In this document: in pieces, positions 6,552-14,286 of the stretch
Layout: each line of letters begins with the position of its first letter
Position numbering within the stretch: position 1 is the first letter of the stretch
Assembly (NCBI GenBank): GCA_900553225.1
Contig: USCV01000030.1
Location: 1 to 18,079 of the forward strand
DNA: 18,079 bases
Direction: 5' to 3'
From: an uncultured Clostridium sp.
GTDB taxonomy: Bacteria; Bacillota; Clostridia; TANB77; CAG-508
The notes under the pieces: generated by a model
Databases searched by the model: none
The model's input: the letters and a program-made list of their open reading frames with translations, nothing else
What the model was told of the DNA's origin: nothing
Made by a program: the position numbers and the translations under genes

Positions 6552-7430
6552 TTATGTTAAAATTATTATATCTCTTTTTAATTTATTATTCTCTAATATT
6601 CCAGTACCTATTAATTTGTTTTCACTTTGCACTCTATAAATACCATTTTCTTTATTACTGCTTAGTTTTACCCCATTTAAAAATTTTCTAGCTTCTTCTT
6701 GGCTTAACTCAATAATTCTAAATTTGGCAAAATATTTTTGTAAATCTATGAAATGTGAAAGAATAAAGTCTTTATTATCTTCATTTTTCTGTAAATCTTC
6801 TACAGTAATTGAATCTTTAATTAAAAATTCTCCTACTTGAACTCTTCTTAGCTCCTTCATATATCCTACTGTATTTAATTCTTTTGCAATATCTTCACAA
6901 AGACTTCTTATATATGTTCCCTTTGAGCAACTTACTTCAAATTCAATAGTATTTGCAATTTGGTTTATTTCAATTAAAGAAATTTTATAAATTTCAATTT
7001 CTCTTGGTTTAATTTCGATTTCTTGACCTTTTCTTGCATATTCATATAATTTTTTTCCATTTACTTTTATTGCAGAATAAATAGGTGGAGTCTGCAAAAT
7101 TTTGCCGGTAAAATTACTAAATGTTTGTAATAATTTTTCCTTTGAAAACACTTCTTTAGATACTTCCTTTTTTTCTATAACTTTTCCTTCTGAGTCGGCA
7201 GTATCTGTTTTTTCTCCAAGCTTTAATGTTACAATATATGTTTTATCATGATTTATTAAATATTTAGATAATTTTGTTCCTCTGCCAACTAATAATGGAA
7301 GTACTCCAGTTGCATTTGGATCTAATGTTCCAGTATGTCCTACTTTTTCATTTAATAACTTTTTTACTTTATACACTATATCATGTGAAGTAACACCTTT
7401 TGGCTTATCTATTAATATGATTCCATCCAT
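6552..7430 (-). CDS. truB: TruB, tRNA pseudouridine-55 synthase
   Basis: TruB converts uridine 55 of the tRNA T-loop to pseudouridine. The 292-residue protein opens with MDGIILIDKPKGVTSHD, and the catalytic motif GHTGTLDPNATGVL (31-44) has Asp37 as nucleophile. KVNGKKLYEYARKG and CSKGTYIRSLCEDI are the later conserved blocks of the family. The final ~60 residues (from about 230) resemble the short C-terminal PUA-like segment. The ATG is preceded by AGGTGGGAG. It follows nrnA by 47 bases on the same strand. ribF, the usual next gene, is missing; the 6S RNA gene follows instead. Confidence 0.94.
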   Translation of the reverse strand: MDGIILIDKPKGVTSHDIVYKVKKLLNEKVGHTGTLDPNATGVLPLLVGRGTKLSKYLINHDKTYIVTLKLGEKTDTADSEGKVIEKKEVSKEVFSKEKLLQTFSNFTGKILQTPPIYSAIKVNGKKLYEYARKGQEIEIKPREIEIYKISLIEINQIANTIEFEVSCSKGTYIRSLCEDIAKELNTVGYMKELRRVQVGEFLIKDSITVEDLQKNEDNKDFILSHFIDLQKYFAKFRIIELSQEEARKFLNGVKLSSNKENGIYRVQSENKLIGTGILENNKLKRDIIILT

Positions 7431-7477
7431 TTAGCTCCCACCTTTTTATATTAAGTTATTTTTTATGGTATTATAAT

Positions 7478-8431
7478 TTATTTTAAATTAGCTTTTACTT
7501 CATTTACAATTCGTTCTTTTGCTTGCTGAATAGTTGCTTGCATATTACATCCTGCGGCTCTTGGATGTCCTCCACCACCAAATAATAATGCAATATCAGA
7601 AACATTTACATATTCACTAGATCTTAGTGATATTTTAACTCCTTTTGTTTTTGTTTCTCTTATGAAAATAGAAACTTCAACACCTTCAATATCTCTTCCA
7701 ATATCCACTATTCCCTCATGGTCGCCTGTTTCTGCATTTACACTTTCTTCATCATCTCTTGTTATATAAGTAAAAGCAATTTTTCCATCTTCTAAAAATT
7801 CTAATCTATTTGAAGCAATACGATTTAGTTCAAAATTTCCCTTTGTTCTTACTTGTAGCACTTTTCTATAAACACTTGAAACATTTACTCCTTTATTTAA
7901 AAGCCATGCAACAAATTCAAAAGTTTCTGCTGTAACTCCTGAATATTTAAATCCACCAGTATCTGTAATAATACCAGCTAAAATGCAAGTTCCAATTTCT
8001 TTTGTTATTTCCATTTTGAAATAATTTAAAACAACAACTAAAATTTGTGCACATGCTGGTGAATCTGGATTTACAAAGTTTAAATCACCATACATAGAAT
8101 TTGTTCCGTGATGGTCAATTACAACTCTTGTTTTTGCATTTTCAAAATATTTAACATATCCATTTAACATGTTCATTGAAGCACAATCTAAAGAAATGGC
8201 CAAATCATAATTCTCATATGTACCTTCTTTTTTTATTTCATTAGTTCCAGGTAAAAAATTAAATGTTCTTGAATACTCTGGAATAATTATTTCTACATTT
8301 TTTCCATATGCTTTTAGTGCATGGTATAATGCTAAACTGCTTCCAACTGCATCTCCATCTGGATTTTCGTGTGTTAATATAACAATACTATTTGCATTAT
8401 TTATTTCTTCTAAAATATTATCTAAAGTCAT
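7478..8431 (-). CDS. nrnA: NrnA-type DHH/DHHA1 phosphoesterase (nanoRNase / pAp phosphatase)
   Basis: The protein (317 residues) shows the two domains of this family. The DHH domain has THENPDGDAVGS (20-31), the Asp of SLDCAS (about 80-85) and DHHGTN (106-111), which together bind two metal ions. The DHHA1 domain ends with GGGGHPRAAGC (about 285-295), which binds the substrate. NrnA of Bacillus subtilis degrades short oligoribonucleotides and 3'-phosphoadenosine 5'-phosphate. Length and position between rbfA and truB match other Firmicutes. The ATG at 8431 follows AGGAGAG. Confidence 0.92.
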   Translation of the reverse strand: MTLDNILEEINNANSIVILTHENPDGDAVGSSLALYHALKAYGKNVEIIIPEYSRTFNFLPGTNEIKKEGTYENYDLAISLDCASMNMLNGYVKYFENAKTRVVIDHHGTNSMYGDLNFVNPDSPACAQILVVVLNYFKMEITKEIGTCILAGIITDTGGFKYSGVTAETFEFVAWLLNKGVNVSSVYRKVLQVRTKGNFELNRIASNRLEFLEDGKIAFTYITRDDEESVNAETGDHEGIVDIGRDIEGVEVSIFIRETKTKGVKISLRSSEYVNVSDIALLFGGGGHPRAAGCNMQATIQQAKERIVNEVKANLK

Positions 8432-8489
8432 TAAAAACTCTCCTATCTATATAAATTAAAAATACTAACTAATCTGCAAGGTGTTTTTT

Positions 8490-8557
8490 GTAAATAATAA
8501 GTAAAAGCCATAATTAATAATTTAGTAATTTTACCAGTATGGCTTCTACTTATTTAC
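8490..8557. repeat. Long imperfect hairpin between rbfA and nrnA
   Basis: The segment 8490-8512 is complementary to 8538-8557 over about 20 pairs. It has one 3-base bulge and one mismatch that becomes G-U on the minus strand; cores are AAGCCATA and TATGGCTT. One arm ends one base from the rbfA stop. No U-tract follows on the minus strand (AAAAAACACC), so a standard terminator is unlikely. An RNA processing or stabilising hairpin is possible. Confidence 0.5.
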
Positions 8558-8558
8558 A

Positions 8559-8921
8559 TTAATTGTTAGTTTCATTTGCATTTATTTCTTTTAAAATTGA
8601 ATCAATTTTCATTCCATATTCAATTGAATCATCAAATTCAAAAACAAGTTGTGGAGTAATTCTTAAATTAACTGTTTTAGCAATTTGAGTTCTAATAAAA
8701 CCGCTTGCATCTTGAAGAGCTTTAATTGTCTTTTCCTGATTTTTTGAATTAAGTATACTTACATATACTTTTGCATATTTCAAATCCGGAGTTATTTTTA
8801 CCTTTGTTACACTAATTAATCCAGTAGCATCTGGGTCTTTTAATTCAAAAGTAATAATATGGCTAATTTCCTTTTTTAACTCCTCATTAATTCTTCCTAA
8901 ACGTGTCTCGTTTTTTGACAT
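8559..8921 (-). CDS. rbfA: RbfA, 30S ribosome-binding factor
   Basis: RbfA is a single KH-fold protein that binds the maturing 30S subunit near helix 1 of 16S rRNA. From the ATG at 8921 the protein has 120 residues. It starts MSKNETRLGRINEELKKEIS and includes DPDATGLISVTKVKITPDLKYAKVYVS in pieces characteristic of the family. An upstream in-frame ATG at 8948 exists, but the ribosome binding site GGGAGG lies inside that extension. The conserved N-terminus begins at the second Met, so 8921 is preferred. The gap to infB is 37 bases. Confidence 0.92.
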   Translation of the reverse strand: MSKNETRLGRINEELKKEISHIITFELKDPDATGLISVTKVKITPDLKYAKVYVSILNSKNQEKTIKALQDASGFIRTQIAKTVNLRITPQLVFEFDDSIEYGMKIDSILKEINANETNN

Positions 8922-8958
8922 AAGGCAATTTATTCCTCCCTTTTTCATATATTATAGT

Positions 8959-11940
8959 TTATCTTTTTACTTGCTCCATAACAAATACTTCAATGATATC
9001 TCCTTCTTTTAAGTCATTATAACCTTCAATTTGCATACCACATTCGTATCCTTTTGCAACTTCCTTTACATCATCTTTAAAACGTTTTAATGATGCAAGT
9101 TTACCTTCATGTATAACTACACTATCACGTATAATTCTCACTCCAGCATTTCTTTCTATTTTTCCATCTAGAACATAACATCCAGCAATTGTTCCAATAC
9201 TTGAAACTTTAAATGTTTGTCTGACTTCGGCATTACCAATTACTTTTTCTTCAAAGATTGGATCAAGCATTCCCTTCATTGCAGCTTCAACATCTTCTAT
9301 TGCTTGGTAAATAACAGAATATTGCTTAATTTCAACTTCTTCTTTATCTGCCATTTCTTTAGCTGTACCCACTGGTCTAACATTAAATGCTATAATAATT
9401 GCTTTTGCAGCTTTTGCAAGTTGAACATCAGATTCTGTAACTCCTCCTGCAATAGCATGAATTACTTTAACCTTTACTTCTTCATTTGATAATTTTTCTA
9501 ATGATTGTTTTACTGCTTGTGCAGTACCTTGTACATCTGCTTTCACAATAATATTTAATTGTTTTAGGTTTTCATTTTCCATTTTTTCAAATAAGTTTGT
9601 TAAAGTAACTTTATTATCTAAGTTTAATGATTTTTCTCTTTCTTGGCGTTTTCTTCTTTCTATTAAATGTTTAGCCATTTTTTCATTTTTAACTTCATAG
9701 AAAGTATCTCCAGCTCTTGGTACTTCAACTAATCCCATTATTTCTACTGGGGTAGATGGACCTGCTTTTTTAACCATTTGTCCTTTATCATTTTTCATTG
9801 CTCTAATTCTACCAATAGAAGTTCCAACAACAATTGTATCTCCTACATCTAATGTTCCACGTTGTACAAGCATAGATGCAATTGGACCTTTAGCCTTATC
9901 AAGTCTTGCTTCAATAACAACACCTTTAGCTTGTTTTTTAGGGTTTGCCTTTAAGTCTTTTACATCTGCAACTAGTAGTACCATTTCAAGTAATGTATCA
10001 ATATTTGTTTTGTTCTTTGCAGAAATAGGAACAAATATAGTATCTCCTCCCCATTCTTCTGGAACTAATTCATATTGCATTAATTCTTGTTTAATTTTTT
10101 CTACATTAGCACCTGGTAAGTCCATCTTATTTACTGCTACAATAATTGGTATTTCAGCTGCTTTTGCATGATTAATTGCCTCTACTGTTTGTGGCATTAC
10201 ACCATCATCAGCTGCCACAACTAATATTGCAATATCTGTAATTTGAGCACCTCTAGCACGCATAGCTGTAAATGCTTCATGCCCTGGAGTATCTAAGAAA
10301 GTAATTTCTCTGTCATTTACATTTACTTTATATGCACCAATATGTTGTGTAATTCCACCTGCTTCTCCTTCTATAACATTTGTACTTCTAATAGCATCTA
10401 GAAGTGAAGTTTTACCATGATCAACATGCCCCATAACAACAACAACTGGTGGTCTTTTTTCTAATTCTTCTTCTTTATCTTCAGAATCGTCAAATAATAT
10501 ATCTTCCTCTTTTACTTCTTCTTTTTTTATAGCATTAATTCCAAATTCACTTGCTACTAAAAATGCAGTATCAAAATCAATTTGATTATTAATTGTTGCC
10601 ATTATTCCATATCCAAACAATTTCTTAATCACTTCAGCACTTGTTTTTTTAAGTTCAGCTGCTAAATCTTTAACAGTAATTGTTTCTGGAATAGTAATTT
10701 CGGTTAATTTAAAGATTTTCTGTTTTGTTCTTTCTTCATTACCTTTTAAATTTTTCTTTTTATTACGCTTTCCTCTTTCTGTAGTTAAATCGTAATAATC
10801 AAGCATTCCTCCATCTTGGTCTTCAAACATATTTGATAATTTGTCTACTTGTTTTAAATCTTTTAATTTACCACCATCAAATTCCTCGAATCTTCCAGAT
10901 TTTCTTGACTTGCTTGCTTTTTTCGACTTATTTTCGTCAAACTTATTATTAAGTTTTTGCTTATCTATTGATTTTGTACTATAATCTCTTTGATTTTCTT
11001 TTTCAACAACTTCAGTTGCCATTATATTTTTTATGTTTTTATCAATTCCTTTTTCATCAAGAGGTCTTCTTTCATTTCTAGAATAATTATTGTTTCTTTG
11101 ACCATAATTATTGTTTCCAAATCTTCCATTACTATTACGATTGTTTTGGAAACGATTTTGATTATTTCCATTATAATTATTATTTTGGTAATTATTGTTT
11201 CCATTCATATTTCTATTATTATTTGTATTGCGGTTATTATTTCTTGTATCATTGTTATGATTATAGTTACGATTTTGTTGTCTAAAATCTCCATTACCTT
11301 TATTACGTTCAAAATTATTTTGTTTATTATATGAATTTTGATTATAAGCCTTTTTTTCTGTCTTTTCCTCTACCATATTATTCTTTTCTGTTTTTACTCC
11401 TATCTCATTTTTTATAACTGTTTTACTATCTTCTTTTGCCATTGTTTTTGTTGCATTAGTATTTATTTTTTCTTTTTCCTTTTTTTCTATATTTTCCTCT
11501 TTTATTATATTTTTACTTTCATTATTTTTTTCTTCGTTTTTATCATTTTTTATTCCAAATAATTCACTTACGGTAAGTGGTTTTGATGGTTTATTACGAT
11601 AAACTATATTGTAGTCGTTTCGGTTTCTTTCTACAAAACCTACTTCTTTGCTTCTTTTTTCTTTTTGCTTTTCTTTTTCCTTTTTTTCATCGTTTTCATC
11701 AATAATTACTTCTCTTCTTATAATAACTGGTGCATCTGCTTTTTTAGTTTCTTTTGCTTTTTCTTTTTTTGGTTTTTCATTTTTATTTTTTAATGCTTCA
11801 GTTATTTTTTCTGCAAGTTCTTCTTCAACTGAACTCAAATGACTAGATACATTAATTCCGATCTCATTTGCTTTTGCAATAACTTCTTTACTTGCTATTC
11901 CCAAATTCTTTGCTATTTCATGTATTTTGATTTTACTCAA
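8959..11940 (-). CDS. infB: Translation initiation factor IF-2 with Asn-rich linker
   Basis: IF-2 is the GTPase that places initiator tRNA on the 30S subunit and promotes subunit joining. Of 993 residues, 1-50 form the N-terminal IF2N domain, 50-410 are a charged linker, and a second IF2N-like domain lies at about 413-470. The GTPase follows with GHVDHGKT (504-511), DTPGH (550-554) and NKMD (604-607). Domains II-IV run to the end, finishing GDIIEVFVMEQVKR. Residues about 200-290 are dominated by Asn, Arg, Tyr, Gly and Gln. The start is TTG at 11940, overlapping the rplGA stop in TTGA, with a GGTGG ribosome binding site. It is longer than the 716-residue Bacillus protein because of the linker. 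Confidence 0.96.
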   Translation of the reverse strand: MSKIKIHEIAKNLGIASKEVIAKANEIGINVSSHLSSVEEELAEKITEALKNKNEKPKKEKAKETKKADAPVIIRREVIIDENDEKKEKEKQKEKRSKEVGFVERNRNDYNIVYRNKPSKPLTVSELFGIKNDKNEEKNNESKNIIKEENIEKKEKEKINTNATKTMAKEDSKTVIKNEIGVKTEKNNMVEEKTEKKAYNQNSYNKQNNFERNKGNGDFRQQNRNYNHNNDTRNNNRNTNNNRNMNGNNNYQNNNYNGNNQNRFQNNRNSNGRFGNNNYGQRNNNYSRNERRPLDEKGIDKNIKNIMATEVVEKENQRDYSTKSIDKQKLNNKFDENKSKKASKSRKSGRFEEFDGGKLKDLKQVDKLSNMFEDQDGGMLDYYDLTTERGKRNKKKNLKGNEERTKQKIFKLTEITIPETITVKDLAAELKKTSAEVIKKLFGYGIMATINNQIDFDTAFLVASEFGINAIKKEEVKEEDILFDDSEDKEEELEKRPPVVVVMGHVDHGKTSLLDAIRSTNVIEGEAGGITQHIGAYKVNVNDREITFLDTPGHEAFTAMRARGAQITDIAILVVAADDGVMPQTVEAINHAKAAEIPIIVAVNKMDLPGANVEKIKQELMQYELVPEEWGGDTIFVPISAKNKTNIDTLLEMVLLVADVKDLKANPKKQAKGVVIEARLDKAKGPIASMLVQRGTLDVGDTIVVGTSIGRIRAMKNDKGQMVKKAGPSTPVEIMGLVEVPRAGDTFYEVKNEKMAKHLIERRKRQEREKSLNLDNKVTLTNLFEKMENENLKQLNIIVKADVQGTAQAVKQSLEKLSNEEVKVKVIHAIAGGVTESDVQLAKAAKAIIIAFNVRPVGTAKEMADKEEVEIKQYSVIYQAIEDVEAAMKGMLDPIFEEKVIGNAEVRQTFKVSSIGTIAGCYVLDGKIERNAGVRIIRDSVVIHEGKLASLKRFKDDVKEVAKGYECGMQIEGYNDLKEGDIIEVFVMEQVKR
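11071..11343 (-). repeat. Asn-rich low-complexity segment in infB
   Basis: Codons for residues about 200-290 of IF-2 consist mainly of AAT/AAC with Arg, Tyr, Gly and Gln interspersed, in recurring units such as NNNYQNNNYNGNN and NNRN. It is a compositional repeat, not an exact tandem array, and lies in the flexible linker before the second IF2N-like domain. Confidence 0.8.
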
Positions 11941-12257
11941 AACCCACCACCCCCATTAATTATTTTTTCGATAGCTTTTGAAAAATTTAAGTCTACTATT
12001 CCAACAATAGCTTTGTTTTTTTTGCCAATTGCCTTACTTATCTCATCCATATCTGAAATTGTATATATTGGTATATTATTTTTATTTGCCATATCAATAA
12101 ATTTAGTTTTTGTTCTTTCTGATGCATCTTGTGCAAGTATTATGAGCTTTACTTTATTTTTCATTATAGCTTCTTTGCAAGAATCTGCTCCAAATGTAAT
12201 CTTTCCTGCTTTTGCAGCAAGTCCAAGCATTCCTAATACTCTAAGTTTATCTATCAC
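11937..12257 (-). CDS. rplGA: L7Ae-family ribosomal protein (YlxQ / RplGA)
   Basis: The 106-residue protein belongs to the L7Ae/L30e/S12e family of kink-turn RNA binders. LGLAAKAGKITFGADSC (about 10-26) and KVKLIILAQDASERTK (about 35-50) are its conserved blocks. The tail ends in four glycines and Phe. The start is GTG at 12257, after GAGGTG, and the frame overlaps the end of rnpM by 11 bases; the end overlaps the TTG of infB. Its partners in the operon suggest a ribosome- or RNA-related role, but the exact target is not settled. Confidence 0.9.
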   Translation of the reverse strand: MIDKLRVLGMLGLAAKAGKITFGADSCKEAIMKNKVKLIILAQDASERTKTKFIDMANKNNIPIYTISDMDEISKAIGKKNKAIVGIVDLNFSKAIEKIINGGGGF

Positions 12258-12507
12258 TCATTACACCTCTTAATTTTTCAAATATTTCATCTTCGATTTT
12301 CATTTCAAATGATTTTTCTAGTCTTTTACTTTTTATTGCTTTTTCCAAACAATCTATGCAATCACAAATATATGCTCCTCTTCCATTTGCTCTGCCAGTT
12401 TTATCAATTGAAATTTCTCCATCTTTATTTTTTACAATTCTAATTAAATCTTTTTTGTCTTTCTTTTCATTACAACCAATACAAGTCCTTTGTGGTATTT
12501 TTTTCAA
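12247..12507 (-). CDS. rnpM: RnpM (YlxR, DUF448), RNase P modulator
   Basis: YlxR-family proteins bind RNA. In Bacillus subtilis the protein was reported to bind RNase P RNA and lower its activity. The N-terminus KKIPQRTCIGCNEKK and the motif GRANGRGAYICD (about 42-53) are diagnostic of the family. A TTG at 12516 opens the frame, but it is only one base from GGGAG. The in-frame TTG at 12507 has an eight-base spacing and gives the usual MKKIP start, so I use it (86 residues). The four Cys (two in CIGC and two in CDCIDC) could form a metal site. Confidence 0.88.
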   Translation of the reverse strand: MKKIPQRTCIGCNEKKDKKDLIRIVKNKDGEISIDKTGRANGRGAYICDCIDCLEKAIKSKRLEKSFEMKIEDEIFEKLRGVMSDR

Positions 12508-12553
12508 ATATTTCAACTCCCATCTATAAATTGTATTAAAAAGCTTTTATATA

Positions 12554-13690
12554 TTATTCTTCATTTTCTTTCGCATTTTCATCTGCAACATCATTTTCTT
12601 TCATTTCTTCAATCAATTTTCTAAATTGTGATTCGCTTTTTATATCTATTTTCCAATTAGTTAATTTAGCTGCAAGTCTTGCATTTTGTCCAGCTTTTCC
12701 TATAGCTAAAGATAATTGATCATCTGGAACAATTACTTGTGCAAATTTTTCATCTTCTTTTATATCAACTGCTAATACCTTAGCTGGCAATAATGCTGCA
12801 GATATATATATTGCTGGATCTTGGTTCCATTCAATTACATCAATTTTTTCTCCATTTAGCTCATTTATAATATTTTGAATACGGATTCCCTTTTGACCAA
12901 CACAAGAACCAACTGGATCAATATTCTCATTTGGAGAATAAACTGCAATTTTACTTCTGCTTCCAGCATCACGTGATATACTCTTTATTTCAATTACTCC
13001 TTCATATATTTCAGGAATTTCAAGTTCAAATAATTTTCTTACAAAATCAGTATGAGCTCTTGAAAGCATAACTTGTGGTGCACCTTTTGCTCCTTTTTCT
13101 ACATCTAATATATATGCTCTAATTTTATCATTAACCCTATATTTTTCAGTAGGTACTTGCTCTTTTAATGTCATTACACCTTCTAGTTTTCCCAAATCTA
13201 AGATAACAACACCACCATCAGCTTTTTGAATAATTCCAGAAACTATTTCTCCCTTTTTCTCACTAAATTCATTAAATAGTACTTCTCTAGATACTTCTCT
13301 AATTTTCTGAATAATAACTTGTTTTGCAGTTTGTGCAGCAATACGTCCAAAGTTTTTAGGAATAACTTCGATTTGAGCTTTATCACCAATCTCTAGTTTT
13401 TTACTTACTTTATGTGCATCTTCTAAACTAATTTGTAATTTCTCGTCTTCTACATTTTCTACAACATCTTTTTCAATGTATAAATGTGTTTCTCCTGTTT
13501 CTTTATCCATTATTACTTTTACATTATCTGAGTTAGAATCATAATTTCTCTTATATGCTGTTATTAATGCTGTTTCAATTGATTCTATTAAAACATCTTT
13601 TTTTATTCCTTTTTCTTTTTCTAATTCATCCATTGCTATAATTAATTCTTTTCCATCTATTGCCTTACTTTTTTTTACTTCTTTTTTCAT
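12554..13690 (-). CDS. nusA: NusA, transcription termination/antitermination factor
   Basis: NusA binds RNA polymerase and modulates pausing, termination and antitermination. From ATG at 13690 it has 378 residues. The N-terminal polymerase-binding domain spans about 10-130 (KKDVLIESIETALITAYKR). The S1 domain spans about 140-205 (GEIVSGIIQKADGGVVILDL). KH1 is marked by DPVGSCVGQKGIRIQNI, and KH2 by DDQLSLAIGKAGQNARLAAK. The acidic C-terminal repeats of proteobacterial NusA are absent, as in Firmicutes. An upstream ATG at 13714 overlaps the rimP end, but GGAGGAG lies between it and 13690, so the later ATG is chosen. Confidence 0.94.
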   Translation of the reverse strand: MKKEVKKSKAIDGKELIIAMDELEKEKGIKKDVLIESIETALITAYKRNYDSNSDNVKVIMDKETGETHLYIEKDVVENVEDEKLQISLEDAHKVSKKLEIGDKAQIEVIPKNFGRIAAQTAKQVIIQKIREVSREVLFNEFSEKKGEIVSGIIQKADGGVVILDLGKLEGVMTLKEQVPTEKYRVNDKIRAYILDVEKGAKGAPQVMLSRAHTDFVRKLFELEIPEIYEGVIEIKSISRDAGSRSKIAVYSPNENIDPVGSCVGQKGIRIQNIINELNGEKIDVIEWNQDPAIYISAALLPAKVLAVDIKEDEKFAQVIVPDDQLSLAIGKAGQNARLAAKLTNWKIDIKSESQFRKLIEEMKENDVADENAKENEE

Positions 13691-13707
13691 TTTTATCCTC
13701 TCCTCCA

Positions 13708-14166
13708 TTACCATTTAAAATATTTCTTCATAAGTGAAATATCTTTTCTATCGATTGTGATTTCTTTATCCTCTATTTTTATTATTATCTCATTTTCATT
13801 AAATTCTTTTAACTCGCCTACATATTCTTTCTCTCCATTAATAGCTCTAAAAAGTTTTATATATATAAGCTCTCCTATATGCTTTTTTAAATGAGCGTCT
13901 TTTCTTATTATTCTTTCAACTCCAGTTGAAGATATCTCTAAAAAATATTGTTCTTTTATTATATTTGCATCATCTATTAAATCTGTAATACTGTTATTTA
14001 CCTTTTCACAGTCGTTTAAATCTATTACTCCATCTGGCTTTTCAATTAAAATTCTTAAATAATAATCTTTTCCTTCTTTGACATATTGAACATCATATAT
14101 TTCATAACCTAAGTCCTTAATTGGTTTACTTACTAGATTTTCAACCTTTTCTTCAATACTTGCCAA
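13708..14166 (-). CDS. rimP: RimP, 30S maturation factor
   Basis: RimP assists early assembly of the 30S subunit. The 152-residue protein shows the N-terminal alpha/beta domain with DLGYEIYDVQYVKEGKDYYLRI in pieces, and EISSTGVERIIRKDAHLKKHIG leading into the C-terminal Sm-like barrel. In this family that segment normally reads SPGxxRPL, so STGVERI is a variant. The start is TTG at 14166, with GGGGAGG seven bases upstream. The stop is 17 bases before nusA. It is the first gene of the operon. Confidence 0.93.
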   Translation of the reverse strand: MASIEEKVENLVSKPIKDLGYEIYDVQYVKEGKDYYLRILIEKPDGVIDLNDCEKVNNSITDLIDDANIIKEQYFLEISSTGVERIIRKDAHLKKHIGELIYIKLFRAINGEKEYVGELKEFNENEIIIKIEDKEITIDRKDISLMKKYFKW

Positions 14167-14182
14167 TTTATATCCTCCCCTT

Positions 14183-14225
14183 TTACATTGAAAGAGTGGG
14201 TTTTTTTCCCACTCTTTTAATGTAA
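14183..14225 (-). promoter_or_regulatory. 18-bp hairpin in the rimP-nusA-infB operon leader
   Basis: The arms are 14183-14200 and 14208-14225, ending in GAGTGGG and CCCACTC, with one mismatch (A-C in a minus-strand transcript, G-U in a plus-strand one) and a seven-base loop. In a minus-strand transcript it ends just before AAAGGGGAGG of rimP, with no U-tract after it. Read on the plus strand it is followed by TTTCTTTATTTG, terminator-like, although no plus-strand gene precedes it. Confidence 0.65.
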
Positions 14226-14244
14226 TTTCTTTATTTGCATTACC

Positions 14245-14273
14245 ATTGTACTATATTTTTCCAATAAATGCAA
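14245..14273 (-). promoter_or_regulatory. Sigma-A-type promoter of the rimP-infB operon
   Basis: On the minus strand TTGCAT (14268-14273) is separated by exactly 17 bases from TACAAT (14245-14250). Transcription would start near 14238, giving a leader of about 70 bases containing the hairpin. The -35 lies inside a quasi-palindrome AAATGC-AA-GCATTT (14266-14279), and the promoter starts only 13 bases beyond the preceding gene. Confidence 0.75.
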
Positions 14274-14286
14274 GCATTTTTTATAT

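Noticed and set aside
11071..11343. CRISPR-like or exact tandem repeat array in the AAT-rich stretch
   Set aside because: Units vary in length and sequence and encode a continuous frame inside infB; there are no regular spacers.
9217..11562. Several plus-strand frames antisense to infB
   Set aside because: They mirror the coding strand of a well-supported essential gene and show only AT-driven Phe/Ile/Asn runs.
14183..14225. Intrinsic terminator for the acidic protein gene on the minus strand
   Set aside because: The stem is followed by AAAAGGGG, not a U-tract, and the rimP promoter already lies upstream of it.
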